Origin: Peptostreptococcaceae bacterium pGA-8
GTDB taxonomy: Bacteria > Bacillota > Clostridia > Peptostreptococcales > Anaerovoracaceae
DNA length: 64,000 nucleotides
NCBI GenBank assembly: GCA_900112915.1
Contig: FONK01000006.1
Span: 1-64,000 of the forward strand
Reading direction: 5' to 3'
This document shows positions 1 to 8,720 of the stretch, piece after piece. The position numbers and the translations under genes were made by a program. Numbering within the stretch: position 1 is the stretch's first letter; each line of letters begins with the position of its first letter. The notes beneath the pieces were generated by a model, which saw nothing but the letters and a program-made list of their open reading frames with translations, had not been told where the DNA came from and searched no databases.

Positions 1-276
1 GTTGTTTGAGTGTGGCGTGAAGATGGCAATCGCTTTTTTTAATATTTGATTTTCCTCCTCAAGTTGAGCCATACGCTTTTGAAGTTCTTTGACTTGCTTG
101 GCTGTAAGAACTTCTCCGTTATCTGTTTCCACGGTTGAATACTGTTTAATCCATTTTGTGAGTGCTGATTGTGATATCCCATATTCTTTGATGAGTGAAG
201 CTTGTGTTTTACCGTTGTGGTAAAGCTCCACGAGCGTTCGTTTGAAATCCTCGTCATAGTGATTTCTTGTGGACAT
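1..276 (-). CDS. IS3-family transposase OrfA, cut by the window edge
   Basis: This minus-strand frame is open from an ATG at 276 to base 1 (92 codons, no stop), so it continues outside the window. The product begins MSTRNHYDEDFK and carries a helix-turn-helix (IKEYGISQSALTKWIKQY, about residues 32-49), then a leucine-zipper stretch (KELQKRMAQLEEENQILKKA, about residues 64-83). That order is typical of OrfA (InsE-like) proteins of the IS3 family, which bind the terminal repeats and are fused to OrfB by -1 frameshifting. A strong ribosome site, AAGGAGG, lies 7-8 bases before the ATG. OrfB would lie beyond the left edge. The family call is firm; the subgroup is not. Confidence 0.85.
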   Translation of the reverse strand, partial: MSTRNHYDEDFKRTLVELYHNGKTQASLIKEYGISQSALTKWIKQYSTVETDNGEVLTAKQVKELQKRMAQLEEENQILKKAIAIFTPHSNN

Positions 277-370
277 AAAGATACCTCCTTGTGGTGTCTA
301 ATATAATAGTACGTCTGTTTCTTTTATACCATATACGAAATGCGAACTGAAATGGGTAAGATACCTTCGG
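1..370 (-). mobile_element. End of an IS3-family insertion sequence
   Basis: The OrfA gene and about 90 bases before it make up the upstream end of an insertion sequence. On the minus strand, a segment near 338-360 reads ACCCATTTCAGTTCGC, which resembles the ACCCATTTT-type terminal repeats of IS150-group elements, so the end is probably at about 355-370. The other terminal repeat and the target duplication are outside the window, so the exact boundary is an estimate. Confidence 0.55.
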
Positions 371-621
371 AATCATATTAAGCCTTATAAGTGAATAATT
401 TACAACAGCACTGAGCTGTAAAGACTTTTTATTGCAAGGTCTCAGAGTGCAAATAAAGGTTTCTGCCTTGGACTAAGGCCGGAGACCTTTTTTATGCTCA
501 CTTGTATAAATATGAAAAAAGCATGAACTTTATCATAGTTTCGGCAAATGTGCGGTAAAAATGATACAATATTTGACGAAAAGGACTTAGGGGGGAGATT
601 TTTAAGGAAAAAGAGGTGAAT
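297..621. other. Intergenic stretch between the insertion sequence and the first plus-strand gene
   Basis: It contains the probable IS end, the branched terminator at 436-493 and, at about 560-575, AT-rich sequence with a TACAAT box that could be the -10 of the following gene. I see no further coding sequence. Confidence 0.4.
436..493 (+). terminator. Rho-independent terminator with a branched stem
   Basis: AAGGTCTC (436-443) pairs with GAGACCTT (482-489), and the 3' arm runs into six T. Inside the loop a second small stem (GCCTT/AAGGC, 465-478) can form. It sits between the insertion sequence and the next gene. No gene that it would end is visible on the plus strand, so it may terminate a small RNA or be left over from sequence disrupted by the insertion. 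Confidence 0.55.
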
Positions 622-1163
622 ATGAAAAGGTATAAATTTATGGCAGCAAGCTCCAATACAAATATGATTATGGGATTGAGCTATCTCGCAGCAATAGGAT
701 TTCCTATGCTAGCAATACGTTTAGCAGTGTTTTATTTGGGACTTGATGAGTTTTTTAAATCTCGTCCGATATTGGTGATTTTGATAACGGGCTGTGTTCT
801 CTATTGTAGCTATCTGTTGATCCGAACTATACAAAAAAGCTTAACGAAATCTTATGTGGTGGAGCTGGAGGACGGCAATATTAATATTACAGAAGACGGT
901 GAGGAAATAATGTCAGGTAAGGTTACATTCTGTGACATTAATAATAGAATAAGAGGTTCGGTAAAAGCTGCAAGCTTAGACATATATACAGAAAATGACA
1001 AGATAACTCTTCGAAGCGTAGCCAAAGAATATAAAGCTGTTACAGGGTCACCAATCATAATGTGTTTGGAACAGGTGATGCATCAGATACTGATGCTCTG
1101 CTGTCTTTAGGGAAAGAGATAAATAGCATCCTTGGGGAATATGAGCAGGATGATGAAGCATAA
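622..1163 (+). pseudogene. Small two-helix membrane protein, apparently frameshifted near its 3' end
   Basis: The likely start is the ATG at 622, because AAGAGG at 611-616 is well placed for it; the GTG at 616 lies inside that ribosome site. The protein has two hydrophobic helices (about residues 17-41 and 50-69), then a soluble beta-rich domain. In the starting frame it ends at 1110 with a poor tail. A second frame from about 1062 to the TAA at 1161-1163 reads like good coding sequence (FGTGDASDTDALLSLGKEIN), so the original gene probably ended at 1163 and a single-base indel lies at about 1045-1065. I do not recognise the family. It could also be an assembly error. Confidence 0.55.
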
Positions 1164-1201
1164 ATGTGTTCCCGAATTTTAATAGGTTATAGGTGAAAAA
1201 T

Positions 1202-2257
1202 ATGAGTCAGAACAAAAAGTTGATAGCAGTTATATTTGCTCTGTTGGCAGCAATCTTCTATGCAATTAACACACCGGTTTCAAAAGTACTACTGGACAAT
1301 GTAGGACCAACATACATGGCGGCGTTTCTATATCTCGGTGCAGGTATCGGAGTCGGCATCATGTATATGTTTCGTTTTCGAAATGATAGCAATGAAGAAC
1401 GTTTAGGAATAAAGGATCTTCCTTATACCTTAGGGATGATAGTGCTGGATGTAGCGGCGCCGATATTCTTAATGTTGGGAATTAAGAATGGCTCAGCTTC
1501 CAACGCTTCCCTACTCGGCAATTTTGAGATTGTTGCAACTACGCTTATTGCGTTGCTTATATTTGGCGAAAAAATAACGGCTAAGCTTTGGTGCGGAATC
1601 AGCTTTATTTTCGCTTCAAGCATATTTTTATCATTGGAAGGCGCCGAAAGCTTTCAATTTTCCCTCGGCTCGGTATTTGTGTTCTTGGCAACCTGCTGTT
1701 GGGGGCTGGAAAATAACTGCACAAGAAAAATATCTGATAAGAGTACCCATGAAATTGTCTTGCTAAAAGGGATTTTTTCCGGATGTGGAGCTCTGATAGT
1801 TGCAATGATTGTAGGAGAGAAAATGCCGGAGATTAGATTTATTATTTTTGCCATGCTCCTAGGTTTTATAGCATACGGTCTCAGCATATTCCTGTATATA
1901 AAAGCCCAGAGGGAGTTAGGAGCAGTTAAAACCAGTGCTTACTACGCCATAGCTCCGTTTATTGGGGCCTTTATTGCTTTTGCTGTTAACGGAGAAAAAC
2001 CGGAGCCGATATATTTCGTAGGGCTTGCTTTAATGATAGTCGGTACAATCTTTGTCGTCTATGATACATTGACAAAACAGCATACTCATGAACATAGGCA
2101 TGTGATAGTGCACAGTCATAATGGAGTAAGTCATTTACATGTAATAGAGCATAGTCACGAGCACAGCCATTTTGTCTTAGAGGAAAAGCACAAACACTAT
2201 CATGAGGACTATGTAAATGATGAAGAACATATGTTGGAACACAGAGGTAGAGTGTAA
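1202..2257 (+). CDS. EamA/DMT-family transporter with a histidine-rich C-terminal tail
   Basis: The product has two EamA repeats (about residues 5-143 and 150-292), each with five hydrophobic helices, typical of the drug/metabolite transporter superfamily in the cytoplasmic membrane. After the last helix comes a hydrophilic tail of about 57 residues with 17 histidines, many in HxH pattern, like the metal-binding loops of zinc, nickel or cobalt transporters. A metal-related substrate or regulation is therefore possible, but this is inference. The ATG at 1202 is preferred over the GTG at 1193 because AGGTG (1191-1195) then serves as its ribosome site. The gene stands alone, convergent with the AraC gene. 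Confidence 0.85.
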   Translation: MSQNKKLIAVIFALLAAIFYAINTPVSKVLLDNVGPTYMAAFLYLGAGIGVGIMYMFRFRNDSNEERLGIKDLPYTLGMIVLDVAAPIFLMLGIKNGSASNASLLGNFEIVATTLIALLIFGEKITAKLWCGISFIFASSIFLSLEGAESFQFSLGSVFVFLATCCWGLENNCTRKISDKSTHEIVLLKGIFSGCGALIVAMIVGEKMPEIRFIIFAMLLGFIAYGLSIFLYIKAQRELGAVKTSAYYAIAPFIGAFIAFAVNGEKPEPIYFVGLALMIVGTIFVVYDTLTKQHTHEHRHVIVHSHNGVSHLHVIEHSHEHSHFVLEEKHKHYHEDYVNDEEHMLEHRGRV

Positions 2258-2307
2258 AATCTATATCAGCCGGTTTTTATTTGCCGGATTGCAGCGAAAA
2301 ATATAGC

Positions 2308-3294
2308 TTATTTGTCACAATTACAGGTGTCTGTAATTTTTTTAGAAACATGTCTTTTAATATCCTTTGGATAAGTTCCCTTATACTTTTTGTAGTATGT
2401 GCTGAATTTAGAGTGGGATGAATAGCCCACGGATTCGGCAATCTCCTTAATATTGAGGTTGGAGTTTAAAAGCAGGATTTCAGCCATATTCATTCTTTTC
2501 CTCTGCGAATACTCGGTAATACTCATTTGATATTTTTGTTTAAATAATTTTTTCAATTTGGTACCGCTCATCATAGCAATCTTTTCTAAGGTTTCCTGAT
2601 GAACATTGATAGCATAATGATCATCAAGATATTTTGCTACATTTCTAATAGCTTTGTCATCGCTTTCAGATAAAGAGCTGTTTTTTTTGCTCAAAAAAGC
2701 GTCTATGGTTAGGCTTAACCACTCTTTCGCCTTTGCTTCAAAGAAGATTTCGGCTGCCGGAGATTCCATTTTACAATTTAATATATCTTTTGCTAATGGC
2801 TCCAATGATTTTGTAATAATTGATTTTGTGTCAAAAAATATATCCGAGTAACATACCGTATTTTTATCTGTTAAAGAACTCATATATTTCTCGATCATTG
2901 GCTGTTTGAAATTGATTTCAACACTGAGATATGGAGAACCTGCGTGAAGTAAAAAACGATAATCTTTATATGCGTTCTTTAAATCAATGATATATAGGAC
3001 GTTTGAAGTCAAAGTCTGGTAAGGATTAAAGCTTTCTCCGTTAGCGGTAATGATATAGGAGGAAGAAAATCGCATAAAATCGTTCATATCAGGGCATTTG
3101 GTTTGTACCATTTCTTTTTTAATAAAAAAGTCGTGGATGCTGACAATAAAGTCTTCTGATTCATAGAACCAGTAAATACCTTCTGCATCATCTCTGTTTA
3201 TACAGACGTTATGCCCTATTTTGCAGTATTTCGATAACTTATCACACTCGCAAATCTGCATATAATCTTTAACAAATCCATAAAAATCACTCAT
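2308..3294 (-). CDS. AraC-family transcriptional regulator
   Basis: A 328-residue protein with a C-terminal pair of helix-turn-helix motifs (about residues 215-320); the last one contains IKEIAESVGYSSHSKFSTYY, the usual second-helix signature of AraC/XylS proteins. The N-terminal part is a ligand-sensing domain I cannot name. The ATG at 3294 is chosen because a purine-rich AGAAAGGAAA lies just before it; the longer frame reaching 3393 has no ribosome site and runs through the likely promoter. It is divergent from the two ABC exporter genes and the MATE gene, so it probably controls them, as is common for this gene arrangement. Confidence 0.85.
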   Translation of the reverse strand: MSDFYGFVKDYMQICECDKLSKYCKIGHNVCINRDDAEGIYWFYESEDFIVSIHDFFIKKEMVQTKCPDMNDFMRFSSSYIITANGESFNPYQTLTSNVLYIIDLKNAYKDYRFLLHAGSPYLSVEINFKQPMIEKYMSSLTDKNTVCYSDIFFDTKSIITKSLEPLAKDILNCKMESPAAEIFFEAKAKEWLSLTIDAFLSKKNSSLSESDDKAIRNVAKYLDDHYAINVHQETLEKIAMMSGTKLKKLFKQKYQMSITEYSQRKRMNMAEILLLNSNLNIKEIAESVGYSSHSKFSTYYKKYKGTYPKDIKRHVSKKITDTCNCDK

Positions 3295-3579
3295 TTCAGT
3301 TTCCTTTCTGCCACATCTGTCCCGATTAGACTTTATCCCCATTAGACATAGTTTGTTTGTATATATTGTAACACATTTTTTAAAATGATACAATTACAGC
3401 TAACAAAATGTTATGCTCAGCTTTAAAAGAAAAGTCTTAAAAGCGCATTTCAATCTAAAAGGGATAATATTGATAGGGCTAAACCTTATCATATCCTTCT
3501 TAAATGTGAAGAATAAAAGCTTAGTAAAAAGCCTGCAAAGAAAAAGTCAAGGCTAAATTAAGGAAAGGAGATTGTTATC

Positions 3580-5358
3580 TTGAAAGAAAAACAAAAAAAG
3601 AAGCCCTTCGTATTGAAAAGTCTGATGCCCTATGCCGGGCGTAAAGGCTATATGCTTTATATGGCTATGATTTTATCTGCTGCTTCCGGAATTATGGTGC
3701 TTATGCCAATGGTTTACATCCATAAAATTGTAAAGAGTATCATACTTGACAGCAGCGGAGTTGACACCCTGATGATAAAGAACTACGCCGTTTATGCCGC
3801 TGCGTTTGCCATCGCAGGTCTTTTGCTTTACAGTATAGCGCTTATTGTATCCCATATTTTTGCCTTTGAGGTGGAAGATAATATTATTAAGGTGAATGTG
3901 GAAAAATTGATGAAAAAGCCTTTGGGATATTTTTTAAATAGAGAAAGCGGGAAAATCAGAAATGTGATTGTGGATGGCGCTGCCCAAACCCACAGTTTTT
4001 TGGCTCATCAGCTTCCAGATATGGCGATGTCGGTGATTTCTCCGATCATTCTTCTGGGGCTGTTTTTATACTTTGATTGGAGACTGGGGGTGGCGAGCCT
4101 TATCCCTCTTATCTTCTCAATGTGCCTTATGGCAACCATGATGAATGAGGAAGTGAAAAGGGATAGAGATAAATACTTTGAAGATCTTGCAAATCTATCA
4201 GCTGAAACGGTAGAGTATGTCAGAGGAATTCCTGTTGTAAAGACCTTTGCACAGAGTGTTGAGAGCTTCAAAAGGCTTCATTCTTTGATTATTAATCTGA
4301 AGAAGAATGTACTGAAGCTCACCTTTATGTACAAAAATAAGATGGCTTTTTATGAAGCTGTTGTAGCCTCCACAGCATTTTTCCTTGTACCGGTAGCCCT
4401 GTTTTTAATCGGCAGGGGGGAAGATGTTCGTATGGTTTTAGGAAACTCAATCATTTATCTTTTGCTTGGTCCGGTTTTAGGCATGTTTGTTATGAGAACG
4501 ACAACAATTACTCAGTTCAGCTTTTTTGCCGTTACAGCCATGGATAAGATTGATAATATGTTGGATTATGAAGAGTTATCATATGGCGAAGCATCCGAGG
4601 TTGCGGATGGTTTAGAGTTTAAGAATGTGTCTTTTTCATATAAGGATGAAAAGGTGCTGGATAATATTTCATTTAAGGTAAACAAGGGAGAAACGGTAGC
4701 TCTCGTCGGACCGTCAGGTGGCGGAAAAAGTACTATAGCAAGGCTTTCAGCAAGATTTTATGATGCCGACAGCGGAGAAATATTAATCGGAAAAACCAAT
4801 ATTAAGGAGTATGATAAGAAAGCCTTGATGCGAAAGATTGCCTTTGTATTCCAAGGATCAAAGCTCTTTAAGATGAGCCTTAAGGATAATCTGCTTTTAG
4901 GCAAAGAAAATGCAACGGCTTCCGAGATAGAACATGCCCTTGTAAATTCCGGTTCAAAGGAAATCATAGATAATCTTGACAAGGGGCTTGATACCGTTTA
5001 TGGAACGAAGGGGACCTATTTTTCAGGTGGAGAAGTGCAAAGACTTGCTATTGCAAGAGCGTTTTTAAAGGATGCGGATCTTTTAATTTTAGATGAGGCT
5101 ACAGCTTTTGCGGACCCTGAAAATGAAAATATCATTCAGACATCCTTCAAAAAACTTTCTGAAAATAAGACAACCCTCATAATAGCACATAGACTTTCAA
5201 CGGTGGTTGATGCCGATAAAATCCTTGTGATAGATGATGGAAAAATTGTGGAAGAGGGAAGACACGAAGAGCTTCTTGAAAAGGGAGCGACCTATAAAAA
5301 GCTTTGGGATGAGTATCAAAGAGCGGTCAATTGGAGAATAGGAGGTCAAAATGGATAA
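3580..5358 (+). CDS. ABC exporter half-transporter (fused membrane and ATPase domains), first of a pair
   Basis: A 592-residue protein: a six-helix exporter membrane domain (about 15-310), then an ATP-binding domain (about 345-585) with Walker A GPSGGGKST (about 377-385), Q-loop FVFQGS, signature FSGGEVQRLAIARA, Walker B LLILDEATA and H-loop IIAHRLST. The D-loop reads AFAD rather than the usual SALD. The start is a TTG at 3580, nine bases after AAAGGAG. It overlaps the next half-transporter by eight bases, so the two almost certainly form a heterodimer. Pairs like this next to an AraC gene resemble YbtPQ/IrtAB-type siderophore systems or multidrug exporters; the substrate is not visible. Confidence 0.9.
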   Translation: MKEKQKKKPFVLKSLMPYAGRKGYMLYMAMILSAASGIMVLMPMVYIHKIVKSIILDSSGVDTLMIKNYAVYAAAFAIAGLLLYSIALIVSHIFAFEVEDNIIKVNVEKLMKKPLGYFLNRESGKIRNVIVDGAAQTHSFLAHQLPDMAMSVISPIILLGLFLYFDWRLGVASLIPLIFSMCLMATMMNEEVKRDRDKYFEDLANLSAETVEYVRGIPVVKTFAQSVESFKRLHSLIINLKKNVLKLTFMYKNKMAFYEAVVASTAFFLVPVALFLIGRGEDVRMVLGNSIIYLLLGPVLGMFVMRTTTITQFSFFAVTAMDKIDNMLDYEELSYGEASEVADGLEFKNVSFSYKDEKVLDNISFKVNKGETVALVGPSGGGKSTIARLSARFYDADSGEILIGKTNIKEYDKKALMRKIAFVFQGSKLFKMSLKDNLLLGKENATASEIEHALVNSGSKEIIDNLDKGLDTVYGTKGTYFSGGEVQRLAIARAFLKDADLLILDEATAFADPENENIIQTSFKKLSENKTTLIIAHRLSTVVDADKILVIDDGKIVEEGRHEELLEKGATYKKLWDEYQRAVNWRIGGQNG

Positions 5359-7075
5359 ATATTTTATAAAAAAATATGCTTTAACGGAGACAGGAGCGAA
5401 GAACCTGAAGAAAGCTATTTTTTCTCATACCATCTTAAATCTGACAAAGATGTTTCCGCCGATTATAGCCTTTACCTTCCTGTTCCAATACTTAGGTGAT
5501 TTGGAAGGTATAAAGGGGGCTTTAAGTCTTTCCGATATTCTTTACATAGGGGTTATTTTAATCATGCTTATCGTCATGTACTTTGTGGCGAGATGGGATT
5601 ATGTAAGGCTTTACGCCGCAGTTTACGATGAAACGGCAAACTCGAGAATAGATCTTGCGAACCGAATGAAAAAGCTTCCTCTTTCATATTTCGGGAAAAG
5701 GGATCTGACCGACCTTGCTACAACTATGATGGGGGATATTACCATATATGAGGAGGTTTTCTCCCATGCCGTGCCTCATATTTATTCCACAAGCATTTCC
5801 ACAGCCATTATAGCTGTTATGATTTTAGGCTATAACTGGAAATTGGGCATTGCAGCACTTTGGGTGATCCCAGTATCTCTGCTTATCTTTTATCTGTCGA
5901 AGAAAAAACAAAGAAAAACTATAGATAAATGGATTCAAGCCAGCCGAAGGGTATTTGATGATCTACAGGAGAAAATTGAGCAGATTGAAGAGATTAAGTC
6001 ATACAATCTGGAAGAAAAGGCGACGGGAGGCTTCTTTGATAAGCTAAATCGTGCAACCAAGGTAAAGCTTGAGACGGAATTTGTGTCGGGAGTGTCAATT
6101 GCCTTTGCGGGAATTCTTTTAAAGCTTGGCATTGTAACGGTGGCCATCATCGGAGCCAATATGCTGATTGCGGGAGAAATCAATGTTCTGGTTTATATTG
6201 CTTTCCTAATCTTAACGGCAAGCATCTATTTGCCGATTGAGAACATTCTTGCGTTTATGGCAATGATAAATCTTCTTGACAGTGTTGTTACAAGAATGAA
6301 AGAAATAAAAACTATGCCTATTCAAGAAGGAAAATCCGTTATGAATATAAAAAACTACGATATAGAGTTCAAGGATGTTCATTTCGGCTACGATGACTAT
6401 TCAGTGATTAACGGTGTAAGCTTTGCCGCAAAGCAGGGTGAGGTAACGGCACTTATCGGTCCGTCGGGCAGCGGGAAGACGACTCTGACCAAGCTTGCCG
6501 CAAGATTTTGGGATATAGATAAGGGGCAAATCCTTCTGGGCGGAGAGGATATCGGAAAAGTTGACCCGGAAACGCTTTTAAAGCATTTTTCCATCGTATT
6601 TCAGGATGTGGTTTTATTTAACACAAGTATCAGAGACAATATCAGAATAGGAAAAAAAGGTGCTACAGATGAAGAAATCTTGCATGCCGCTAAAATTGCA
6701 AGATGCCATGAGTTCATTGAAAAAATGCCGGAAGGAATAGATACGGTTATAGGAGAAAACGGAGAAAGACTTTCGGGAGGGGAAAGACAGAGATTGGCCA
6801 TTGCAAGAGCTATTTTAAAGGATTCGCCCATTATATTGATGGATGAAGCCACAGCATCCCTTGATGTTGAAAATGAAAGTCTTATTCAGGAAGCTTTGTC
6901 GGAGCTGATTAAGAACAAGACGGTTATTGTCATTGCCCACAGAATGAGGACCATAAGAAACGCAGATAAGATTGTCTTATTAAATCAAGGAAAAATCGAA
7001 GCTATGGGCACGGATGGTGAACTCAGAGCAAGCTCAAAATTATATCGGGACATGATTGAGAAATCTATGTCATAA
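5351..7075 (+). CDS. ABC exporter half-transporter, second of a pair
   Basis: A 574-residue partner of the preceding gene with the same layout: six membrane helices (to about residue 310), then an ATPase domain with Walker A GPSGSGKTT, Q-loop VFQDV, signature LSGGERQRLAIARA, Walker B IILMDEATASLD and H-loop VIAHRMRT. All catalytic motifs are canonical, so this subunit probably supplies the intact ATP site of the heterodimer. Its ATG lies inside the end of the upstream gene (AGGAGGTCAAA ATG), which indicates coupled translation. It acts in the cytoplasmic membrane. Substrate unknown; drug, peptide or siderophore are all possible. Confidence 0.9.
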   Translation: MDKYFIKKYALTETGAKNLKKAIFSHTILNLTKMFPPIIAFTFLFQYLGDLEGIKGALSLSDILYIGVILIMLIVMYFVARWDYVRLYAAVYDETANSRIDLANRMKKLPLSYFGKRDLTDLATTMMGDITIYEEVFSHAVPHIYSTSISTAIIAVMILGYNWKLGIAALWVIPVSLLIFYLSKKKQRKTIDKWIQASRRVFDDLQEKIEQIEEIKSYNLEEKATGGFFDKLNRATKVKLETEFVSGVSIAFAGILLKLGIVTVAIIGANMLIAGEINVLVYIAFLILTASIYLPIENILAFMAMINLLDSVVTRMKEIKTMPIQEGKSVMNIKNYDIEFKDVHFGYDDYSVINGVSFAAKQGEVTALIGPSGSGKTTLTKLAARFWDIDKGQILLGGEDIGKVDPETLLKHFSIVFQDVVLFNTSIRDNIRIGKKGATDEEILHAAKIARCHEFIEKMPEGIDTVIGENGERLSGGERQRLAIARAILKDSPIILMDEATASLDVENESLIQEALSELIKNKTVIVIAHRMRTIRNADKIVLLNQGKIEAMGTDGELRASSKLYRDMIEKSMS

Positions 7076-7109
7076 TTCAAAATTTATGAGGGAGTGATAA
7101 TTTGTAAAT

Positions 7110-8483
7110 ATGGAAATAGCAAAAGAAAAAACGATGATACTTAATGACAACATGTTAAAAACCTGCCTTAAGCTTTCTCTTCCTGCGGTTATCGCCATGT
7201 TTTTATACGGATTAAATACTGTCCTCGATGCGGCATTTGTAGGCAGATTGGTTGGTGAAGAAGCTCTTGCGGGAGTTTCTATAGTTTATCCTTTAACTCA
7301 GATAGCTCTCGGCTTGGGGTCCTTGGCAGGAGTCGGAGCCGGCTCTTATCTCAGTATTTTGATAGGAGAAAATAATAAAGAAATACAAAAAAGAATATTG
7401 GGAAACACAAATACTCTTATTATACTTTTGAGTATATCTACTATGCTTCTTGGGCTTTTGTTTATGAAGCCAATGCTTAATTTAATCGGAGCAAGGGGAG
7501 AAAACTTAATCTATGCAAGAGAATACTACAGTGTAACCATTTTCGGCGCTGTATTCTGGATAGGCGGGCTTGCGTATAATATGATTGTAAGGGCGGAAGG
7601 AAAGATGAAAACAGCGGCTCTTATGATGGGGCTGGGGATGATAGTTAATATTGTATTTAATTATCTTTTTATGGCCGTTTTAAATATGGGTGTTAAGGGT
7701 GCTGCTTGGGGAACTAATGTGGCAATGTTTGTTTACTGCCTGCTATTTTTCATCTACTGCAAAAGAAAAAAAGCGAGCTTTGAAACAAATGAAATGCAAA
7801 TATATTTTGACAAGGATATTATCAAAGAGATTGTAAATATCGGTGTACCGTCGTTTATTATGACTGTTATGACGGTCATCCAGGGGATAATTATTCTAAA
7901 AGCGTTAAATACATTTGGAACTACGTCAGATGTGTCCTTTTATGGAATTGTATTCAGAATTTTAAATCTCTTAATGACACCGATTTATGGTCTGATGAGA
8001 GCTCTACAGCCTGCTGTCGGGATAAATTACGGGGCAGGAAAAATGGACAGGGTAATCGGATTTTACAAGACATTTTCAGCCGTTGCCTTTATATTTATTC
8101 TTCCTATGTGGCTCGTATCAATTATGGCACCGGAGTCCGTCCTTCGCTTAATGCTTCCTACGGGGGAATTTAGCATGACTGACTTAAATTATTTCAGGAC
8201 CATCATTTTAATACTTCCAATGCTTTGTCTGGTATTGACGGCGATGACATTCTTCCCGGCTATTAAAAAACCGAAACCGGCTATGGTGGTTGGCATTGGA
8301 AGGCAAGCGTTTCTCTACATTCCGCTTATGATTATATTACCTAAACTTTTCGGGATAGGATCAATCTATTACGGTTCTTTTGCAATAGATACATTATTGA
8401 CATTTATCATTGTATTTATGCTTGCAAAGGAGTTTCAGGCTTTACGAACTATAAAAAACAGCTCGGTTACGCAGCTCATTTAG
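7110..8483 (+). CDS. MATE-family efflux transporter
   Basis: A 457-residue integral membrane protein with about 12 hydrophobic helices in two related halves, typical of MATE (NorM/DinF-like) sodium- or proton-coupled drug exporters. The first half starts LKLSLPAVIAMFLYGLNTVLDAAFVG and the second NIGVPSFIMTVM, the internal repeat expected of this family. The ATG at 7110 follows GAGGGAGTG at a rather long spacing. It lies 34 bases after the second ABC gene and before a clear terminator, so it is probably the last gene of the AraC-linked efflux operon. Confidence 0.88.
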   Translation: MEIAKEKTMILNDNMLKTCLKLSLPAVIAMFLYGLNTVLDAAFVGRLVGEEALAGVSIVYPLTQIALGLGSLAGVGAGSYLSILIGENNKEIQKRILGNTNTLIILLSISTMLLGLLFMKPMLNLIGARGENLIYAREYYSVTIFGAVFWIGGLAYNMIVRAEGKMKTAALMMGLGMIVNIVFNYLFMAVLNMGVKGAAWGTNVAMFVYCLLFFIYCKRKKASFETNEMQIYFDKDIIKEIVNIGVPSFIMTVMTVIQGIIILKALNTFGTTSDVSFYGIVFRILNLLMTPIYGLMRALQPAVGINYGAGKMDRVIGFYKTFSAVAFIFILPMWLVSIMAPESVLRLMLPTGEFSMTDLNYFRTIILILPMLCLVLTAMTFFPAIKKPKPAMVVGIGRQAFLYIPLMIILPKLFGIGSIYYGSFAIDTLLTFIIVFMLAKEFQALRTIKNSSVTQLI

Positions 8484-8522
8484 ATGAACCGGATGGAAAG
8501 TATATCTTGCCTACTTTGGATT

Positions 8523-8556
8523 AGAAGCATATAGGTTTAGCCTGTATGCTTCTTTT
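8523..8556 (+). terminator. Rho-independent terminator after the MATE gene
   Basis: AGAAGCATATAGG (8523-8535) pairs with CCTGTATGCTTCT (8541-8553) around a five-base loop, with one mismatch, followed by TTTT. It ends the efflux operon before the hut promoter. Confidence 0.85.
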
Positions 8557-8656
8557 AATGTGGCTGACCCGCTTTAAGCCGTGGGTTGAAACTGTATAAA
8601 AATAAACAAATTTGCCTCGTGTTTTTAGTGAACAAAACAAAAATCTATAAAATATA

Positions 8657-8685
8657 TAGCAAACCATCACGAAAGAAAGTATAAT
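8657..8685 (+). promoter_or_regulatory. Putative promoter of the hut operon
   Basis: A perfect TATAAT lies at 8680-8685, 35 bases before the hutH start. The matching -35 position (TAGCAA, 8657-8662, spacing 17) is poor, which would fit a promoter needing an activator. AT-rich sequence lies upstream. No operator could be named. Confidence 0.5.
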
Positions 8686-8720
8686 ATAAGTAACTTTGTA
8701 ATAAAAAAGGAGAATCTGAC

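Noticed and set aside
39-257. A 72-residue minus-strand frame near the left edge
   Set aside because: It is another frame of the IS3 OrfA gene, whose correct frame runs off the window edge.
2258-2307. Terminator between the DMT and AraC genes
   Set aside because: Only a four-pair CCGG stem with a T-rich loop is present; too weak to call.
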